NCBI GenBank assembly: GCA_947462335.1
Contig: OX381705.1
Location: 45,026,175-45,090,174 of the forward strand
Length of the DNA stretch: 64,000 nucleotides
Direction: 5' to 3'
Source of the DNA: Harmothoe impar
Lineage: Eukaryota > Annelida > Polychaeta > Phyllodocida > Polynoidae
Positions 14,201-25,086 of the stretch are shown here, piece after piece. How positions within the stretch are numbered: position 1 is the stretch's first letter; each line of letters opens with the position of its first letter. The notes under the pieces are model-generated. The model saw only the letters and a program-made list of their open reading frames with translations. It did not search any database and was not told the origin of the DNA. A program made the position numbers and the translations under genes.

Positions 14201-14670
14201 GCCTTGACAAAAAGCATATCCCGCGTAGTCTAAAAAAACATAATCCACATAGTCTTAAGCATATCTCGTGTAGTCTTAACACCTACTGACCCAGCATTTC
14301 ATATGATATAATAGGTATAATGGATGTATGGCTAAGGACGGTGTCATTAGAGTTGTTGTTTATCATAGTTATAATGGATCTTGAGGGTACAATATTGCTC
14401 CTAACATTTTACATTATATATGTCTATATAGTTGGAGCCCAATGAAGCTGTAAGACTGCCAGTCACTGTAATATGCTTTTCGTCAAGGCGTGCTTTTCAG
14501 TTCATACCAGTATGCATGTTTTATCGTCCAATGCCAATGGGTACTTTCACGATTGCACTTTTGTGATGTAGATGATATTTATAACTCTATTTATAAACTC
14601 GTAGAAAACCTCTTTAATATTAATCTGTTTTGTCAATTCAGACATGTATGAAGAACTTGATGCTATATAG
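2123..14670 (+). CDS. FYB1/PRAM1-like scaffold adaptor, copy 1 (spliced gene)
   Basis: Exons inferred from matching phases and splice sites: 2123-2134 (MASK), 2903-3779, 5031-5096, 5506-5525, 5953-5984, 6189-6217, 6513-6523, 8675-8706, 8928-8935, 9338-9356, possibly 9888-9897, and a terminal exon at 14642-14670. The opening KLDMKFLQNRF matches the N-terminal motif style of vertebrate FYB1/PRAM1, and the long proline/lysine-rich second exon is also typical. The later exons are acidic and carry two ENYDDCIV motifs. FYB1 uses YDD-type tyrosines to bind SH2 domains, so a signalling/cytoskeletal adaptor role is inferred. No helical SH3 domain was found, so it may be absent or lie in an exon I missed. 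The link to the last exon is the weakest step. Confidence 0.55.
2233..2338. repeat. (ATT)n / (GTTATT)n microsatellite
   Basis: A run of ATT triplets changes into GTTATT hexamers. It lies in the first intron of the FYB-like gene, just after the 12-nt coding part of exon 1. Confidence 0.9.
2903..3779 (+). CDS. Large proline/lysine-rich exon 2 of FYB-like copy 1
   Basis: The exon has acceptor CATACAG, donor GTAAGT at 3780, 877 nt, phase 0 in and phase 1 out. It encodes residues 5-296. An 8-residue repeat of the type KPEFPKTT occurs about seven times (3133-3304), followed by serine/threonine/proline-rich sequence with a PPPPPPP run, and then VLFYKGRRLPNEVKIEG near the end. The repeats resemble the KPxxP repeats of PRAM1. 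The region is predicted disordered, with SH3-binding PxxP motifs. Frame and splice sites are directly visible. Family assignment rests on recall of FYB1/PRAM1 and was not computed. Confidence 0.75.
4670..4905. repeat. Tandem repeat, about three diverged 70-80-bp units
   Basis: Each unit has a GATGCAT..CATGCATC part, then ACTA/ACCATTTAGGGA or ACTATTTAAGGACGG, then CATACTGCTTCAAC. The three copies are in direct orientation in intron 2. No coding signal. Confidence 0.6.
5953..5984 (+). CDS. 32-nt exon encoding TDENYDDCIV (first cassette)
   Basis: Acceptor TTTCAG, donor GTAAGT, phase 0 in and phase 2 out, encoding ITDENYDDCIV. It is nearly identical to the 32-nt exon at 8675-8706 (VDDENYDDCIV), in the same phases, so one is a duplicate of the other. 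The YDDC tyrosine is a candidate SH2-docking site by analogy with YDDV motifs of FYB1. Confidence 0.65.
7138..7400 (+). repeat. tRNA-derived SINE candidate
   Basis: The head reads GTTGATAGCTCAGTTAGTAG, matching a pol III A box (TAGCTCAGTTAGTAGG). About 35 bases later GGGTCGAGGAAACTC resembles a B box. The body that follows has two copies of a TTTCTAAAG(A/G)TTCTGA block. The head is too degraded for a functional tRNA gene. Confidence 0.45.
7756..8229 (-). pseudogene. Non-LTR retrotransposon remnant, C-terminal end of RT ORF
   Basis: Minus-strand frames 8164-7961 and 8016-7756 read as the C-terminal region of a LINE ORF2, with PVWAVRKYQILQNDSRRICE, then REKIEKLLPARNRELLGHLH and VHSTVWDELAADVQRLP. 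The two parts are in different frames, so there is at least one frameshift near 7990. The 5' part is missing. It lies in an intron of FYB-like copy 1 and is not functional. Confidence 0.65.
8230..8376. repeat. Long inverted repeat inside the LINE remnant
   Basis: Left arm 8230-8298 and right arm 8313-8376 are inverse copies, broken by one 5-base insertion (CTTCA) and one mismatch in the left arm, with a loop of about 14 bases. Both arms encode the LINE motif YLGVVIDRHLSFTTH in opposite directions, so the palindrome is a duplicated and inverted piece of the element. Confidence 0.8.
8675..8706 (+). CDS. 32-nt exon encoding VDDENYDDCIV (second cassette)
   Basis: Acceptor AACAG, donor GTAAGT, same length and phase as 5953-5984. 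It is followed by an 8-nt micro-exon at 8928-8935 (AGATGAGG) that takes the position that a 29-nt exon (6189-6217) takes after the first cassette. This indicates duplication of a cassette of exons, with later shrinkage. Confidence 0.65.
9411..9793. mobile_element. MITE with terminal inverted repeats (TAGGCCACTCAAAAA)
   Basis: The left end TAGGCCACTC, an A-run and GTGGTTTCTCATCACC is mirrored at the right by GGTGATGAGAAACCA, a T-run and GAGTGGCCTTA. The interior is AT-rich with long A and T runs and no ORF. Located in the last long intron of FYB-like copy 1. Confidence 0.75.
9937..10203. mobile_element. MITE with ~22-bp inverted ends and GGGGGGGACCAAA repeats
   Basis: The ends AAGGGAGTGGTCATTTTTTAA and TTAAAAAATGACTGCTCCCT are inverse. 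The interior has four copies of a GGGGGGGACCAAA block. The open frame across it is a by-product of this composition. Confidence 0.65.
10204..11660. other. Intronic sequence, no feature seen
   Basis: AT-rich sequence between a MITE and the LINE copy at 11.67 kb. Short frames here have no recognisable content. Confidence 0.4.
11667..13620 (+). pseudogene. 5'-truncated non-LTR retrotransposon (reverse transcriptase)
   Basis: The frame opens near 11667 (KPEKFWKEMNKL) and contains the classical LINE RT blocks: TITPIPKGGDKARVTNLRPI, QYGFRKQHS, GAAFIDVKKAFDCVSH, GVPQGSVLGPTLF and KMYADDVVIY (about 12625-12654), then the YLGAILD thumb motif. The endonuclease domain is absent. A single in-frame TAG at 12424-12426 interrupts the RT between FDCVSH and PQGSVLGP. 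Past 13230 the frame shifts, probably at a C-run, and continues in another frame to 13514 (GKMLWNKLPLDIQ). The 3' UTR runs to about 13620. The family is probably within the CR1/Jockey-like LINEs, but this was not resolved. Confidence 0.85.
13621..14640. other. Intronic sequence with an A-run, no feature seen
   Basis: Follows the LINE 3' end. It contains an A-run near 14087-14099 and a polypyrimidine-ended acceptor at 14636-14641 that serves the terminal exon. Confidence 0.35.
14642..14670 (+). CDS. Candidate terminal exon of FYB-like copy 1 (MYEELDAI stop)
   Basis: The acceptor TCAATTCAG is followed by AC ATG TAT GAA GAA CTT GAT GCT ATA TAG. Entered in phase 1 it reads DMYEELDAI and stops. 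A short acidic tyrosine-containing tail fits the family, since vertebrate FYB1 also ends in tyrosine motifs. The preceding exon at the needed phase is not certain, so assignment to this gene is an inference. Confidence 0.4.
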
Positions 14671-14950
14671 CTGCTGTATTAAACGTGGCCTAGATGGGCG
14701 CAAGCGAATCAACAATACGACAGCAACACGACTGCCGGTGTATTCAGATTGCTATGAATGATGAAAATGCGATGAAATTGCCTCTTAACTCTACAAATGT
14801 GTGCTACAGGTACTACTTATAATTGCATATATTTCATACTATCACATTGTACTTCTAATTGAAGATGATTTAGTTAAGATATCCAACGAGTATAAAAAAG
14901 CAATTGCTTTCCACATCACATTACTGTACTGTAAATGCAAAAACTGGATA

Positions 14951-15523
14951 GCTCTCCCAAGTGAGAGGACAGACGTTCAGAGCGTTATCTTAATAAGACA
15001 TCTTAAAGTCTTAATTCAGTGTCTTACGTTGGGGCAGGGGTGTCATGTCTTGAGACACCGACACTACGCGTTATCTTAATCTTAAGTCTTAAGTCTTAAA
15101 GTCTTAATTCAGTGTCTTACCCAGGGCCGCTTTCATCATTAAAAATAAATCATTTCAAGCCGGCAACCAGCTCAGAGGAACTCAGGATGTCTCTAATAGA
15201 AGAAAAAGAAGAAAAAGAAACGGGGGTTGGGGGGCAGAGCCCCCCATTACATACTAGTCGTAATAGTAATACTTTCAAAATATTATTTATTTTTAATGAC
15301 ATAAGCGGCCTCTACTAAAGTTAAGACCAATAAGACTGTCTTAATAGTCTTAATAAGATAACGATCTAAACGTCTGTCCTCTCAAATAAGGATGGCGCCA
15401 TCTGTGATGCGGGATGGCGCCATCTGTCGGATTGTTTAGGAACTAACGTTAAGACTATTCAGACTGTCTTAAAAGTCTTATTAAGATAACGCTCTGAACG
15501 TCTGTCCTCTCACTTGGGAGAGC
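14951..15523. mobile_element. Non-autonomous DNA transposon with ~50-bp TIRs and TA target duplication
   Basis: The left end begins GCTCTCCCAAGTGAGAGGAC at 14951, and the right end is its inverse, closing with CTTGGGAGAGC at 15523. The flanks are TA on both sides (14949-14950 and 15524-15525). The inverted ends continue through CAGACGTTCAGAGCGTTATC. A second, slightly diverged right end lies inside at about 15333-15389, so the unit looks composite. It contains many TTAAGTCTTAA words. No transposase ORF. Confidence 0.75.
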
Positions 15524-15529
15524 TAACCC

Positions 15530-16970
15530 GTGCGTGTACTGTAAATGGCATAGCGTTAGCAATAAGAGTGTCCCGTCGTTGTATGTAGTGGGTATCACTT
15601 TTTGTTTAAGTTTTCTCGCCCTCATTGTTGTACGTAGACAACATTTTGACAATAATAAAGGAAAGCTAAACATATTAAACATATACATGTAGAACCTTTA
15701 CATTTATCTAAATGCCTGTTCAAACATAGATGCTCCTGGAACCCAATTTCCATAGGGACTGGTGTGGGGATAATTCAAGTATTACGATGAGGGCTTTGCG
15801 CAGTTGTTTGTATTGCAAAAAATATAAAGGATGGGATTTCCCCTCTAGAAACTAACATTAAGAGATTGCGCCTATGATGATTGCTGTGTCCAAAAAAATA
15901 ACTCATTGGATGTCTCAAACTGTCAAGAAATACTAGTCCAAATTTATTGATATTGTCTTATAGCATTTGCGGATGGCTATTCTAATAGTGCTACATACAC
16001 GATTTAGAACAGTGTAGGATGTCCTCATATTGACCTATCCTCTTAAATAAGAGACACGAATGATACATGCTATTTCCAGGATATATGTCTCTGTAATGAT
16101 AATTTATACTTGTATAGATAATAAAGTATTCTGTTATTATAGACGGTATCGCCTCTGTTATTAACGTATGCACCAAGAGCTAGGACGCAACTTTCCAGAG
16201 CGCAAGCATCAGAGGCAGAGAGTATCATAGGGACGAACTCACCAAGCTGCCTGTGCATCCTTCATCATCTTATAACATGCATACGAGGTATATCCTGCAT
16301 CATCTTAAAATATAGTTCCTGCGTTGGGGTGCCACCTACATGTATATAGTATGTCAAAGCTAAAGCGTATCAAAGACCGTCAAGGGCTGTGTCCCGCAGA
16401 CCCACTTTTCTCTCCTTTTCATTTCCTTCAGTACGCCTATACATTACGTATATGGCTCAGGCCCTACATCGGCGAATATGCCCTCCCCGCATTCTTCCTA
16501 TATGTGTCATCATATATATGGTGTCATAATCTTGCAACTGCATGTCACCCCTCAGTATGAACAGTTATTACAGCTTTTAGTTTATGCGTGATATGTTTAT
16601 TCTAATATTACACAGTTGTCAGATTATGCAGAATATGCATGTTTCAAGATTATACAGGCAGTGGCGTATATAGGGACCTTTGGCAGTTTGCCCCCCCCCC
16701 CCCCTCCCTCCCTGGAAAAGAAGAAAAATCGAAACTCGCTTCAGACATTGTGCAGAGTAAAGATGCCCACATCTAGCAATGTTGTCACGTAGTAGGTCTC
16801 TTATATATGTATAGTCAAGAACGGAGACTTTGGCGAAAGCTACTGGGAGGTCGTAATTGCCCATCATAGATGTTGCCTCATTAAACCCCGGGCCGCCGTA
16901 TATAAAGCGCCGAGTACCTGTTATGCCTGCACGCCGGAGTAGCTCGCCCGTTTTTTTACATCGACAACAC
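15530..16970. other. Intergenic sequence, no gene seen
   Basis: Between the two FYB-like genes. It contains a C-run (about 16689-16702) next to CAGTGGCGTATATAGGG, which looks like one end of a DNA transposon, but no partner end was found. Confidence 0.35.
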
Positions 16971-16981
16971 CCTCAGAAAAG

Positions 16982-17142
16982 TGAGTCATTGTCGCTAAAA
17001 CTACCCTGATCTAAGAGTCAGGCAGTGCCTGACCCTCAGGTGAGGGTAGTTTTAGCGACAATGACTCTCACTTTTCTAAGAGTCAGGCAGTGCCTGACCC
17101 TCAGGTGAGGGTAGTTTTAGCGACAATGACTCTCACTTTTCT
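16982..17142. repeat. 65-bp direct duplication forming alternative hairpins
   Basis: A 65-bp unit starting AAGAGTCAGGCAGTGCCTGA occurs at 17013-17077 and 17078-17142. Each unit ends in AGGGTAGTTTTAGCGACAAT, which is the inverse of 16982-17006, so the left arm can pair with either copy. The unit also contains the small palindrome TCAGGCAGTGCCTGA. Confidence 0.75.
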
Positions 17143-17216
17143 GTGTGTGAATCTCAGGCGTTACTCAGAAGTTTACCAGTGTTTACAGCGCTCATCTATA
17201 TATGTGATACACGGAT

Positions 17217-17458
17217 GACCCTGGCTCCTGTTTCTCCACAAATTTGCAGAGCTCCGCAAATTTGTGGAGCTCCGCAAATTTGGTTCCATAAATTTGCGGA
17301 GCTCCGCAAATATATGCGGAAATTGCCTTTTGGTACTCAAGCCTACAAATACAGACATCCATTTAAATTTGCGGACCTCCGCAAATTTATGGAGGCAAAT
17401 TTACGGACCTCCGCAAATTTGCGTACCTCCACAAATTTGTGGAGAAACAGAACCCTGG
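17217..17458. mobile_element. Fold-back element built from CTCCGCAAATTTG palindromes
   Basis: The ends CTGTTTCTCCACAAATTTG (left) and CAAATTTGTGGAGAAACAG (right) are inverse. The interior holds about ten copies of GGAGCTCCGCAAATTTG-type words in alternating orientation. Short frames across it are artefacts of the repeat. Confidence 0.65.
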
Positions 17459-17584
17459 AGGTGATAAATCCGAACACAGGACATTACAAGGTGGTCCCCT
17501 TTAGATTCTCTTAATGACCACCATAGTTTCATCGATGAGCCTAAATCAAATTAACCAAGGGGTCTTTGAGGGCCCCAGACAGGT

Positions 17585-17765
17585 AAAATCGACATGACCC
17601 TAGTGAAAAAAGGGACAAGACCTATTTATTAGATGGGCATTCCTTAAAATCGACAAGTGACATGAGGGCTAGTGACATTTTTACAGTGTCAGTGACAAGG
17701 GACAAGACCCTTTTCTAAAAATTGACAAGGGACATTGGCATTTCTTAAAATCGACAAGTGACACA
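17585..17765. repeat. Diverged AAAATCGACA(A/T)G-GACA repeat cluster
   Basis: Repeated words AAAATCGACAAGTGACA, AGGGACAAGACC and AAATTGACAAGGGACA. Related words recur at 57.93-58.14 kb and, inverted, near the start of the tyrosine-recombinase element at 60.0 kb. Confidence 0.5.
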
Positions 17766-18512
17766 GCTACCCCCGTCTGGGGCCCTTCTTTGCCAAATAC
17801 TCCGATATAGGGTCTAGTCGGGACTGGAGCTGGTTGCGCCGGGCAGCACTGATAAGAGCTGATAAAACTTTTACTAGCCTGTCCCCTGTTTGTCCCCTAA
17901 TTGTACCCATAGTGGGATGTCTTATCAGTGGGTTTTACCGCAACCAGCGAAATATAAAATGGCGAACACACAGGGTATAGCTCCAGATTCCTAATAGGAA
18001 TAGGGTATGCCTATTACCTCGTAGGTATGCGTTTGTGGGCCAAGGGAAGGGCGGGGTAGTTTGATCTCACATCCCCAAATTACTATAAGGCCGATGAGTC
18101 AGCTCCCCTTTGAATTGAAAGTTAGTAAGTTGTAATCTTATCTCTTAATTCAAGTAAAAAATCATTCTATAGTAAAAGTTAGAAATAACAGCAAGAAATA
18201 ACAATGTTTTAAACAACAGAAAAACGTGTTTCTCTATACATTTTGTAATCTTTGGAGGTTCGATACCCCCGTCAAACATGCATGGTGTGTGTAGTTGGAT
18301 AGCTACACGGAGAAAGCTACACTGAGGAAAGGGTGTTTAACATTGAGACACTTTAATATTATGGCCATTATTTTAATCACATTTCGAATGCGTTAAGATT
18401 TAAAGTAAGACTCAATTACATACATTCAAGGATGTGTTTAGATTATAATCACTTTACAGCAATGTGTTTAGATCTAAACACTCATAATTTCGAAAAGTAC
18501 TTAGCATTTACC

Positions 18513-18713
18513 GTAAAACCTCGCGTATAAGCCGCACCCCTACTTTGGGCCGATCCTATAAGCCCCACCAGGGATCTGGTTATGGTGACTTTAGTACTGT
18601 ACTATAGGAGCAAAAACTCGCGTATAAGCCGCACCTGGACGCTGTGCCGATCCTATAAGCCGCACCAGCGATCTGATTCGCGTACTAGCCGCGGTTTATA
18701 CGCGAGGTTTTAC
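18513..18713. mobile_element. MITE with GTAAAACCTCGCGTATAA ends
   Basis: The left end GTAAAACCTCGCGTATAAG and the right end TTATACGCGAGGTTTTAC are inverse. Inside, two direct copies of CTCGCGTATAAGCCGCACC..CCGATCCTATAAGCC occur. No ORF. Confidence 0.75.
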
Positions 18714-19433
18714 ACACAGGTAAACACATTTTACTTTAACACTTGTATATGCCTTATTATAGGGGTGTTTAAAATCACGGATAAAAAGTGTTTATGATCT
18801 AAACACCGTTTATACAGTGCCCTGTCTTTATGTATACATAATGCCTGAGGTTCCTACTGTCATATAAATTCCCGGACCCTCTTGTAATTAGCATAATTTC
18901 CTATATATGGGATAGGCCTAACATTTTAACCTGGGAACACCCAGGTTCGGGGCAGGATGTTTTCAGAGTAAGCCTACATGCAGCAGTATTCCTATGTCTG
19001 AGTTATATGTGCTGTATGTAGTACATGGCTTCTGTATCTGTTGTATTTTTTCGTGGTTTTGTTTTTCACCAAGAAAGAAAACAACACTCGTTATTATATG
19101 ATTCAGCTACACGCATTTGCAGGCCATATTTGGCGACGGATGAATTGAAATCTTTGGGCTGAGAAAACTTAAGGAAACTGTGTGGGTCATATTATACGCG
19201 TGACTTCCGTGTGCTCATTGTGGTACTGCCCTATATGACCACTGCGCCATGACCATTTGCAACTTTCCTCCAACACAATATACTCCACATGTGTATGTAG
19301 GCCTAGGCAGTATATCGTGTGACATGTCCTACACTAGGATCAGCAAGGAAACCAAGGTAGTTTAGTACGGCAAGAATAAGGAAAATAGTGGATTTCTTGC
19401 ACCCTTGATGTTTTAGGACAGAGCTCACACCAT

Positions 19434-22400
19434 GGCCACCAAACCGGTGAGTTTTCTATGCACAAGTGTTGTCTGAGAAACGGCAATACGAGAAGACGTA
19501 CAAATCTTATGAAGCTTTTCGGGGCCATGGCTGCAATAACATGTTGCACTGATGAATATCGCTATATAACATTTATAGCTACGCAGTCACGAGCAAACAT
19601 AAACGTATGTACTATGTGATCCATTGCAGTCTATTCTTTTAGAACAGAATATTACACCGGTCAAAATCATAAACGTATAATGGAGATAAATGAGTATAAT
19701 ACTGCATGGGTCAGTAATTTCCTCCAAGGAGGGGAGGGGTGGATGGTGGTAGTTCTTCATATTACCGTCACCTACTAGGCTACCTGTTGTAATAGGTGTA
19801 GGTGTAAGATATTGTGGGCCTCTATAACTATTGGATTGCCCTCTGATGTATTTAAGAATTGTGTAGCCCACATCAATGGTAGAAAGGGGGACAATTTAAC
19901 ATTCCACAGAATCGGACCATGTAAGATGAGATCTTCCTGAACGTTTTGCTTGTGCACTGTACCTTGACCCAGCCCAGTGAACAAAAAACGTTATACAACA
20001 TTTTATAATGTTATATGACGTTATATAACGTTTCTCTAAGGCTCCTTACTATGGCATAACGTTATATAAAGTTTTACAACGTTATTTGGACGTAAAATAA
20101 CGTTTTCTTGTTAGCTGGGAGTGCCTTAACCTTGCACATACCTAAACGTGTGTATATTAGACTGCATAATAACACCTCCATTCTTACCTACAGAAACCAG
20201 GGAAATTGGACATCAGATCTATTGAAACCCACCTGGAACAGTCTTCAAAAAGGACAAATGAACCTCCAATAGGATTTGGCGGAAGGCCGCCCAATGCAAA
20301 GGCATTTTTTGTAAAAAGGGAGATAGCGGCGACAGGAGACAATGCTAAACCGAAACCAAACTTTGTATTACCAATAAAATCACCAAAATCACCCCTTAAA
20401 TCTCCTCAAGTACAGTCCCCCCCAATACAATCCCAACCACAGTCTCCTCAAATAAAGACCCCCCCAGCAACGAGAGCAAAGCCAAAACCACACGTCAAGG
20501 AACCTGAGATAGAAATACAAAAGGAGGAGCCAGCGCCTGTAAAAACCAAGAAGGCGAAAGAAGGCGAGAATGATGGTCTCAAAACCATTAATGCTCCCCC
20601 CAAGAGAACAATACCCCCGGCCGCATCAGTGTTTGAGGAGAATACAGATGATAACAAGGCACATGAGCAGGAAGAAGATCTAGTGGCAGCATCTAACAGG
20701 GAGCATAATGGAGGTAACTTGTATGAGGTGACTATCTTACCCTCAGAGAACACGGAGTCTGGTACTATTTCACCACCACCAGACACCTCTCCAGATACCA
20801 CGCAGGACAATGGTTGGTGATCTTATAGCTTTTCACATAATTATTTATCGGATAATATGAATATCACCGAGGTACACTGCAAAAAGGTGCTTAGGTTTAA
20901 AACATGTTTAGGTCTAAACATGTTTAAAGTCTAAACATATTAATAGGTTTGTCTTTGAATCCTTCTGTTTAGGAATTAAACACTTTTATTCTAAACACCT
21001 AAACAGTCATATTGAATATTTTTAGATGTTAAGTATTTAAACAGTATGAAAAATTGGTGTTTAGGATGTAAACATGTAGTGTTTAGATCATATCAAACAC
21101 ATACCAGATGGTAGCTCTGTGGTTGACTGTATAGTTTCTACAACCACTCAAATGTTATTGTGGATCTAAATAGACATAAATCTGAGTTAATTAACTTAAA
21201 TTGCATGGGATACAAAAGGATAATAATACACATTGCAGGATTCATTGCTAGAAGTCCCTTCATGACACTATAAATGACAGTAACAGTGACCAGGCTAGGG
21301 AAAAGATCCATCCGGGGAGGAATTAGCATTTAAAGTTCATGTCATATCCTTTAAAATGAGGTATCATGAGCTAAAAATTTCCTGGTAGTTTTTTGTGAAT
21401 CGCTTCATGTCAATAATTGAAAATTGTAAATAAGGCCAAAAAAAAAAGAGGTGTGTTTCAGGCAACCCGACCCTAGATTCAAAAAAGGGCCGACCCTAGC
21501 ATTTTTTTCCCAATTTTGGAGATTTTTTTTTTTTTTCATTTTTGTTACTTTTTTCCTCATTTTTTCCTATTTCTTTCAAGAATAACAAGCTCCCTGTAAC
21601 CTCAGAGGCCTGAATAATTTATTTACATCAGAAAATGGCTTCCTAAGAGGTATATCCAACAACTTCTTGATATTCCTCGTCAATGGAGGAATTGTGGAGT
21701 CATTCTGGAGAGTCACGCATTGATTTGTCGATTCGCGACTCATTCCTAGTACTCTCTCTATGTAAAAAATAAAATTAAAATAAAAAAATATAAAAAATTC
21801 GACCTACCTATCCTAGACAGTTTGAACATGTTGCCTGAAACACACCTTTTTTTTGGGCCTAAGCTCTAAACGCATTGCATCCCATAATAAATAGTGATAA
21901 TTATGAAAAATCAGTTTTATTGATAAATAACCAAATAAAATGGGATTTTTAAGTCTAAATCTGGTTCTAGAAGGAATTTTTACGGACTGTTTTCAGTTTT
22001 GAGTAACTGACAAGATTTCTAACAAATTAGCACAATTATCTCCCATTTTGCGTTAGGAAATGGTTTCCATGGCAACCAGAAAGCGTCTTATGTACTTAAT
22101 GTCCATAAAAAACGTTATGCACTCTTTAGCTATTCTGGTGCCCCCTGGTGGCCAAAGCTAGTACTAAAAATCCCGCCTGAAGGGGTCTTTCCATAGATGG
22201 GTCACGATGGGAATAAAGTTATTTATTTATTTAAATATAAATGTCGAAACATGATAATAATCTACATCTCTAGGCACACCACTTTCATTCTTAAACACAA
22301 CAATATGTTAAATTCTTGAATTCTAAACACTTCATTGTCCTATACACATAAATGTAGCCTATAAGCACTGATCTAAACATACTATTGGTCTAAACATATT

Positions 22401-24932
22401 GTGTCGACAAAAACGGGACAGGACCCAACCAAGGTTTAAGACGTTTTTGTTACATGGGAGAAGTGCTCTCATTTAATGTCCATGGCCCACAGCCATTAAA
22501 TAAGACCATGGAGAGACAGGCAAGATCGGGGGACAAATGTTTCCTTTGAAAAGAAATTTGAAATGTCTTTCCTTCTTGCTGTAATTGGCCTGCGATCTTT
22601 AGGTAGTGATTTCTCTCTTTTCCTTAAACTCTTAAGTATTCTTAAATTGCTACCCTCTAAATGAAAGGTACATAGGCTTCAGTGTTAATGCAAAGATAGA
22701 AATGACTACTTTTGCCAATCTGTCCCATATTTCTCTCTTCACATGCAGAAATGCCATCTTCTACACTGAAAATACCCTCCAACACACAATAAAAACCATC
22801 TAAAACATTTAAATTAAATTTAAATGAAAGTTTGCAACACAGAGCATTGCTAGGCTAGACTACCTGCCCTGGCCAGTCCCACTGACGTTCTCACTGTAGG
22901 CCTCACCTCCCCCAACTGCAGGCATGGGGGCAGTGGTGTGTCACTGGCAAGGGAAGGAGGGGATGTGTATATTGAAGATGTGTATTCTTGGAATGTGTAT
23001 TCCCTATACACGGCCGTACTGAGCCCGCCACACATGACATCCAATGTACGCAGTATCAGGCATGCCAGTCCAGAGCATCACTTACATCACGAACAAATAT
23101 TTTAGTTCCTATATCGACCATACAGAAAAGGGTGGCGCCATCCCTACTTCTCGTACACTCCGTGAAGTCCACGATACAACACGAGAGTTGGCAGCAACAG
23201 CGTCAGGATAAAAGGAGCGTCCAGAGCAGTTCAAAACTGTACCACCCATATCGTCGCCGTTTATCGTCCGATTGACTCACTTTTTGATAGGGACAGAAGG
23301 CGGTACATGCCCGCAGCCTGCAACCGTCGCCCACACCGACCTGCTCACCCACACCCACCTGCTGGCCTGAAATGGAATAACATACATGTATGACACATGA
23401 CTTTAGGGTACCTTTTAACAAGGAATTCATTTCTGATGCCAGAATGGACCAATGAATGATTATAACGGAATACTATATCTAAGTACATGATAAGCTACAG
23501 ATTCAGCTTACCCTGAGTCATCTGTGAGGCCACTCACACGCTCAATCTTTTCAACATTGAATCAATGTTGGTCCAACATTAACAAACAATTTTCAATGTT
23601 GCTTCAATCTTCTGTGCCCACTGGGTCAAACAGGGGTTGGGAGAGGGTGATGTCAGTCACTGAAACGATTGATCATGCAAATACTTCAAGAGAAGGAGCC
23701 AAATAAACCGAACAAATAATTAGAACCCCCCTCCCCACATTTATTTATTTATTTATTTATATATATATAGACAAATGGCAATGCCCATTGCCACGTATTT
23801 CACGAGTGGGGGCTGGGGCCATATCCCACAAACCCTCAGGCTGAGTGGGATATGCCCCAGCCCCACTCGTGAAATACGTCAGAGAAGGTACGGTATCGAT
23901 GTATTTTTTTATTTGAAGCCATTTAATGAAGGAAAGAAAACTTTTCCTTGACCCATTGAATACAGCCATATTATATTCAATGGGGGGGGGGGGGGGGCAT
24001 TGAATACGGCGTTCCAAATACTAAAGCATAGTATTTAAAGTGCAAGGTATGTGATGTCATGGTTCATATGATATTAATCGGACAGTTATGTTTTTTAACA
24101 TTAGAGTCTGAAGAGGAATGCCTGTATGACAACATTATCAATTTAACCGCACACCTTAACCAGGGAATGTGAGTATACTTTATTCAGTTAAATGAACAGA
24201 AAATATCAGTTGTAGAATTATCTATATGTGTATGCTATGATTGAATAGTGATTAGACTTTCAATAACTTCCAACGAGGTGGCTTTCCCTAATAGTATCCA
24301 TATATAGGCACAATGAGTGCTGGTGTTGGTGGGAATGATATTTGATGTTCATGGCAGGGATTCTCACATCATATAATTACCCTGTGTAATTTGAATTTAT
24401 ATTACAGACAAGATGATTCATCGGATGATGAGGCGGGAATCAAAGGAAAAGGTGATCTACGTGGTAAAATAATAATATAGGATCAATTACATGGATTTAT
24501 GATAATAGTATCTTATCATATATGTGATCAGTTGTATGTGGAAATTGGTATGACAACCTCAGAAATTGATGACATTTTGTTTTGTTGCAGGTATATCTGA
24601 TCCTGAAAATGTAAGTAATATTGAATGATAAACCGTTTCATTATCTCTCATTATGAAGTATAACACGTTTCATTTCCGCAGTTTACATTTCTGTGGATTT
24701 TCCAAACAATACACGCTGTACACCATTTAGACCCTCTGTTGTATGGGAATTAGGATACTATTCATATAAACTGTAGAAATATATTACATTGTTGTTTTAA
24801 AATGGTTTATATCTAGTTATTCAAATAATGAAACTTCGATACATGTATCAAGGATGAACAAATGGCTTGCCACACTATATATATATAGTGCGTGAATTGG
24901 ATATAAGACTCCTGTTTCTCTTATTCCACACT

Positions 24933-24993
<61 letters not shown>

Positions 24994-25029
24994 CCTCTCC
25001 CTCTCTCTCTGTCTCTCTCTCTGTCTCTC

Positions 25030-25086
<57 letters not shown>

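Noticed and set aside
16672..16735. CAGTGGCGTATATAGGG followed by a C-run, as a DNA transposon end
   Set aside because: No inverted partner found within a reasonable distance.
17143..17514. 123-aa ORF with repeated RAPQICGAPQI
   Set aside because: Translation of the CTCCGCAAATTTG fold-back repeat.
18255..18275. GGTTCGATACCCC resembling a tRNA B box
   Set aside because: No A box or cloverleaf at a suitable distance upstream; at most a SINE fragment.
22850..23430. Overlapping short ORFs possibly coding (a minus-strand EAYSENVS motif)
   Set aside because: No convincing splice signals or continuity with neighbouring exons.
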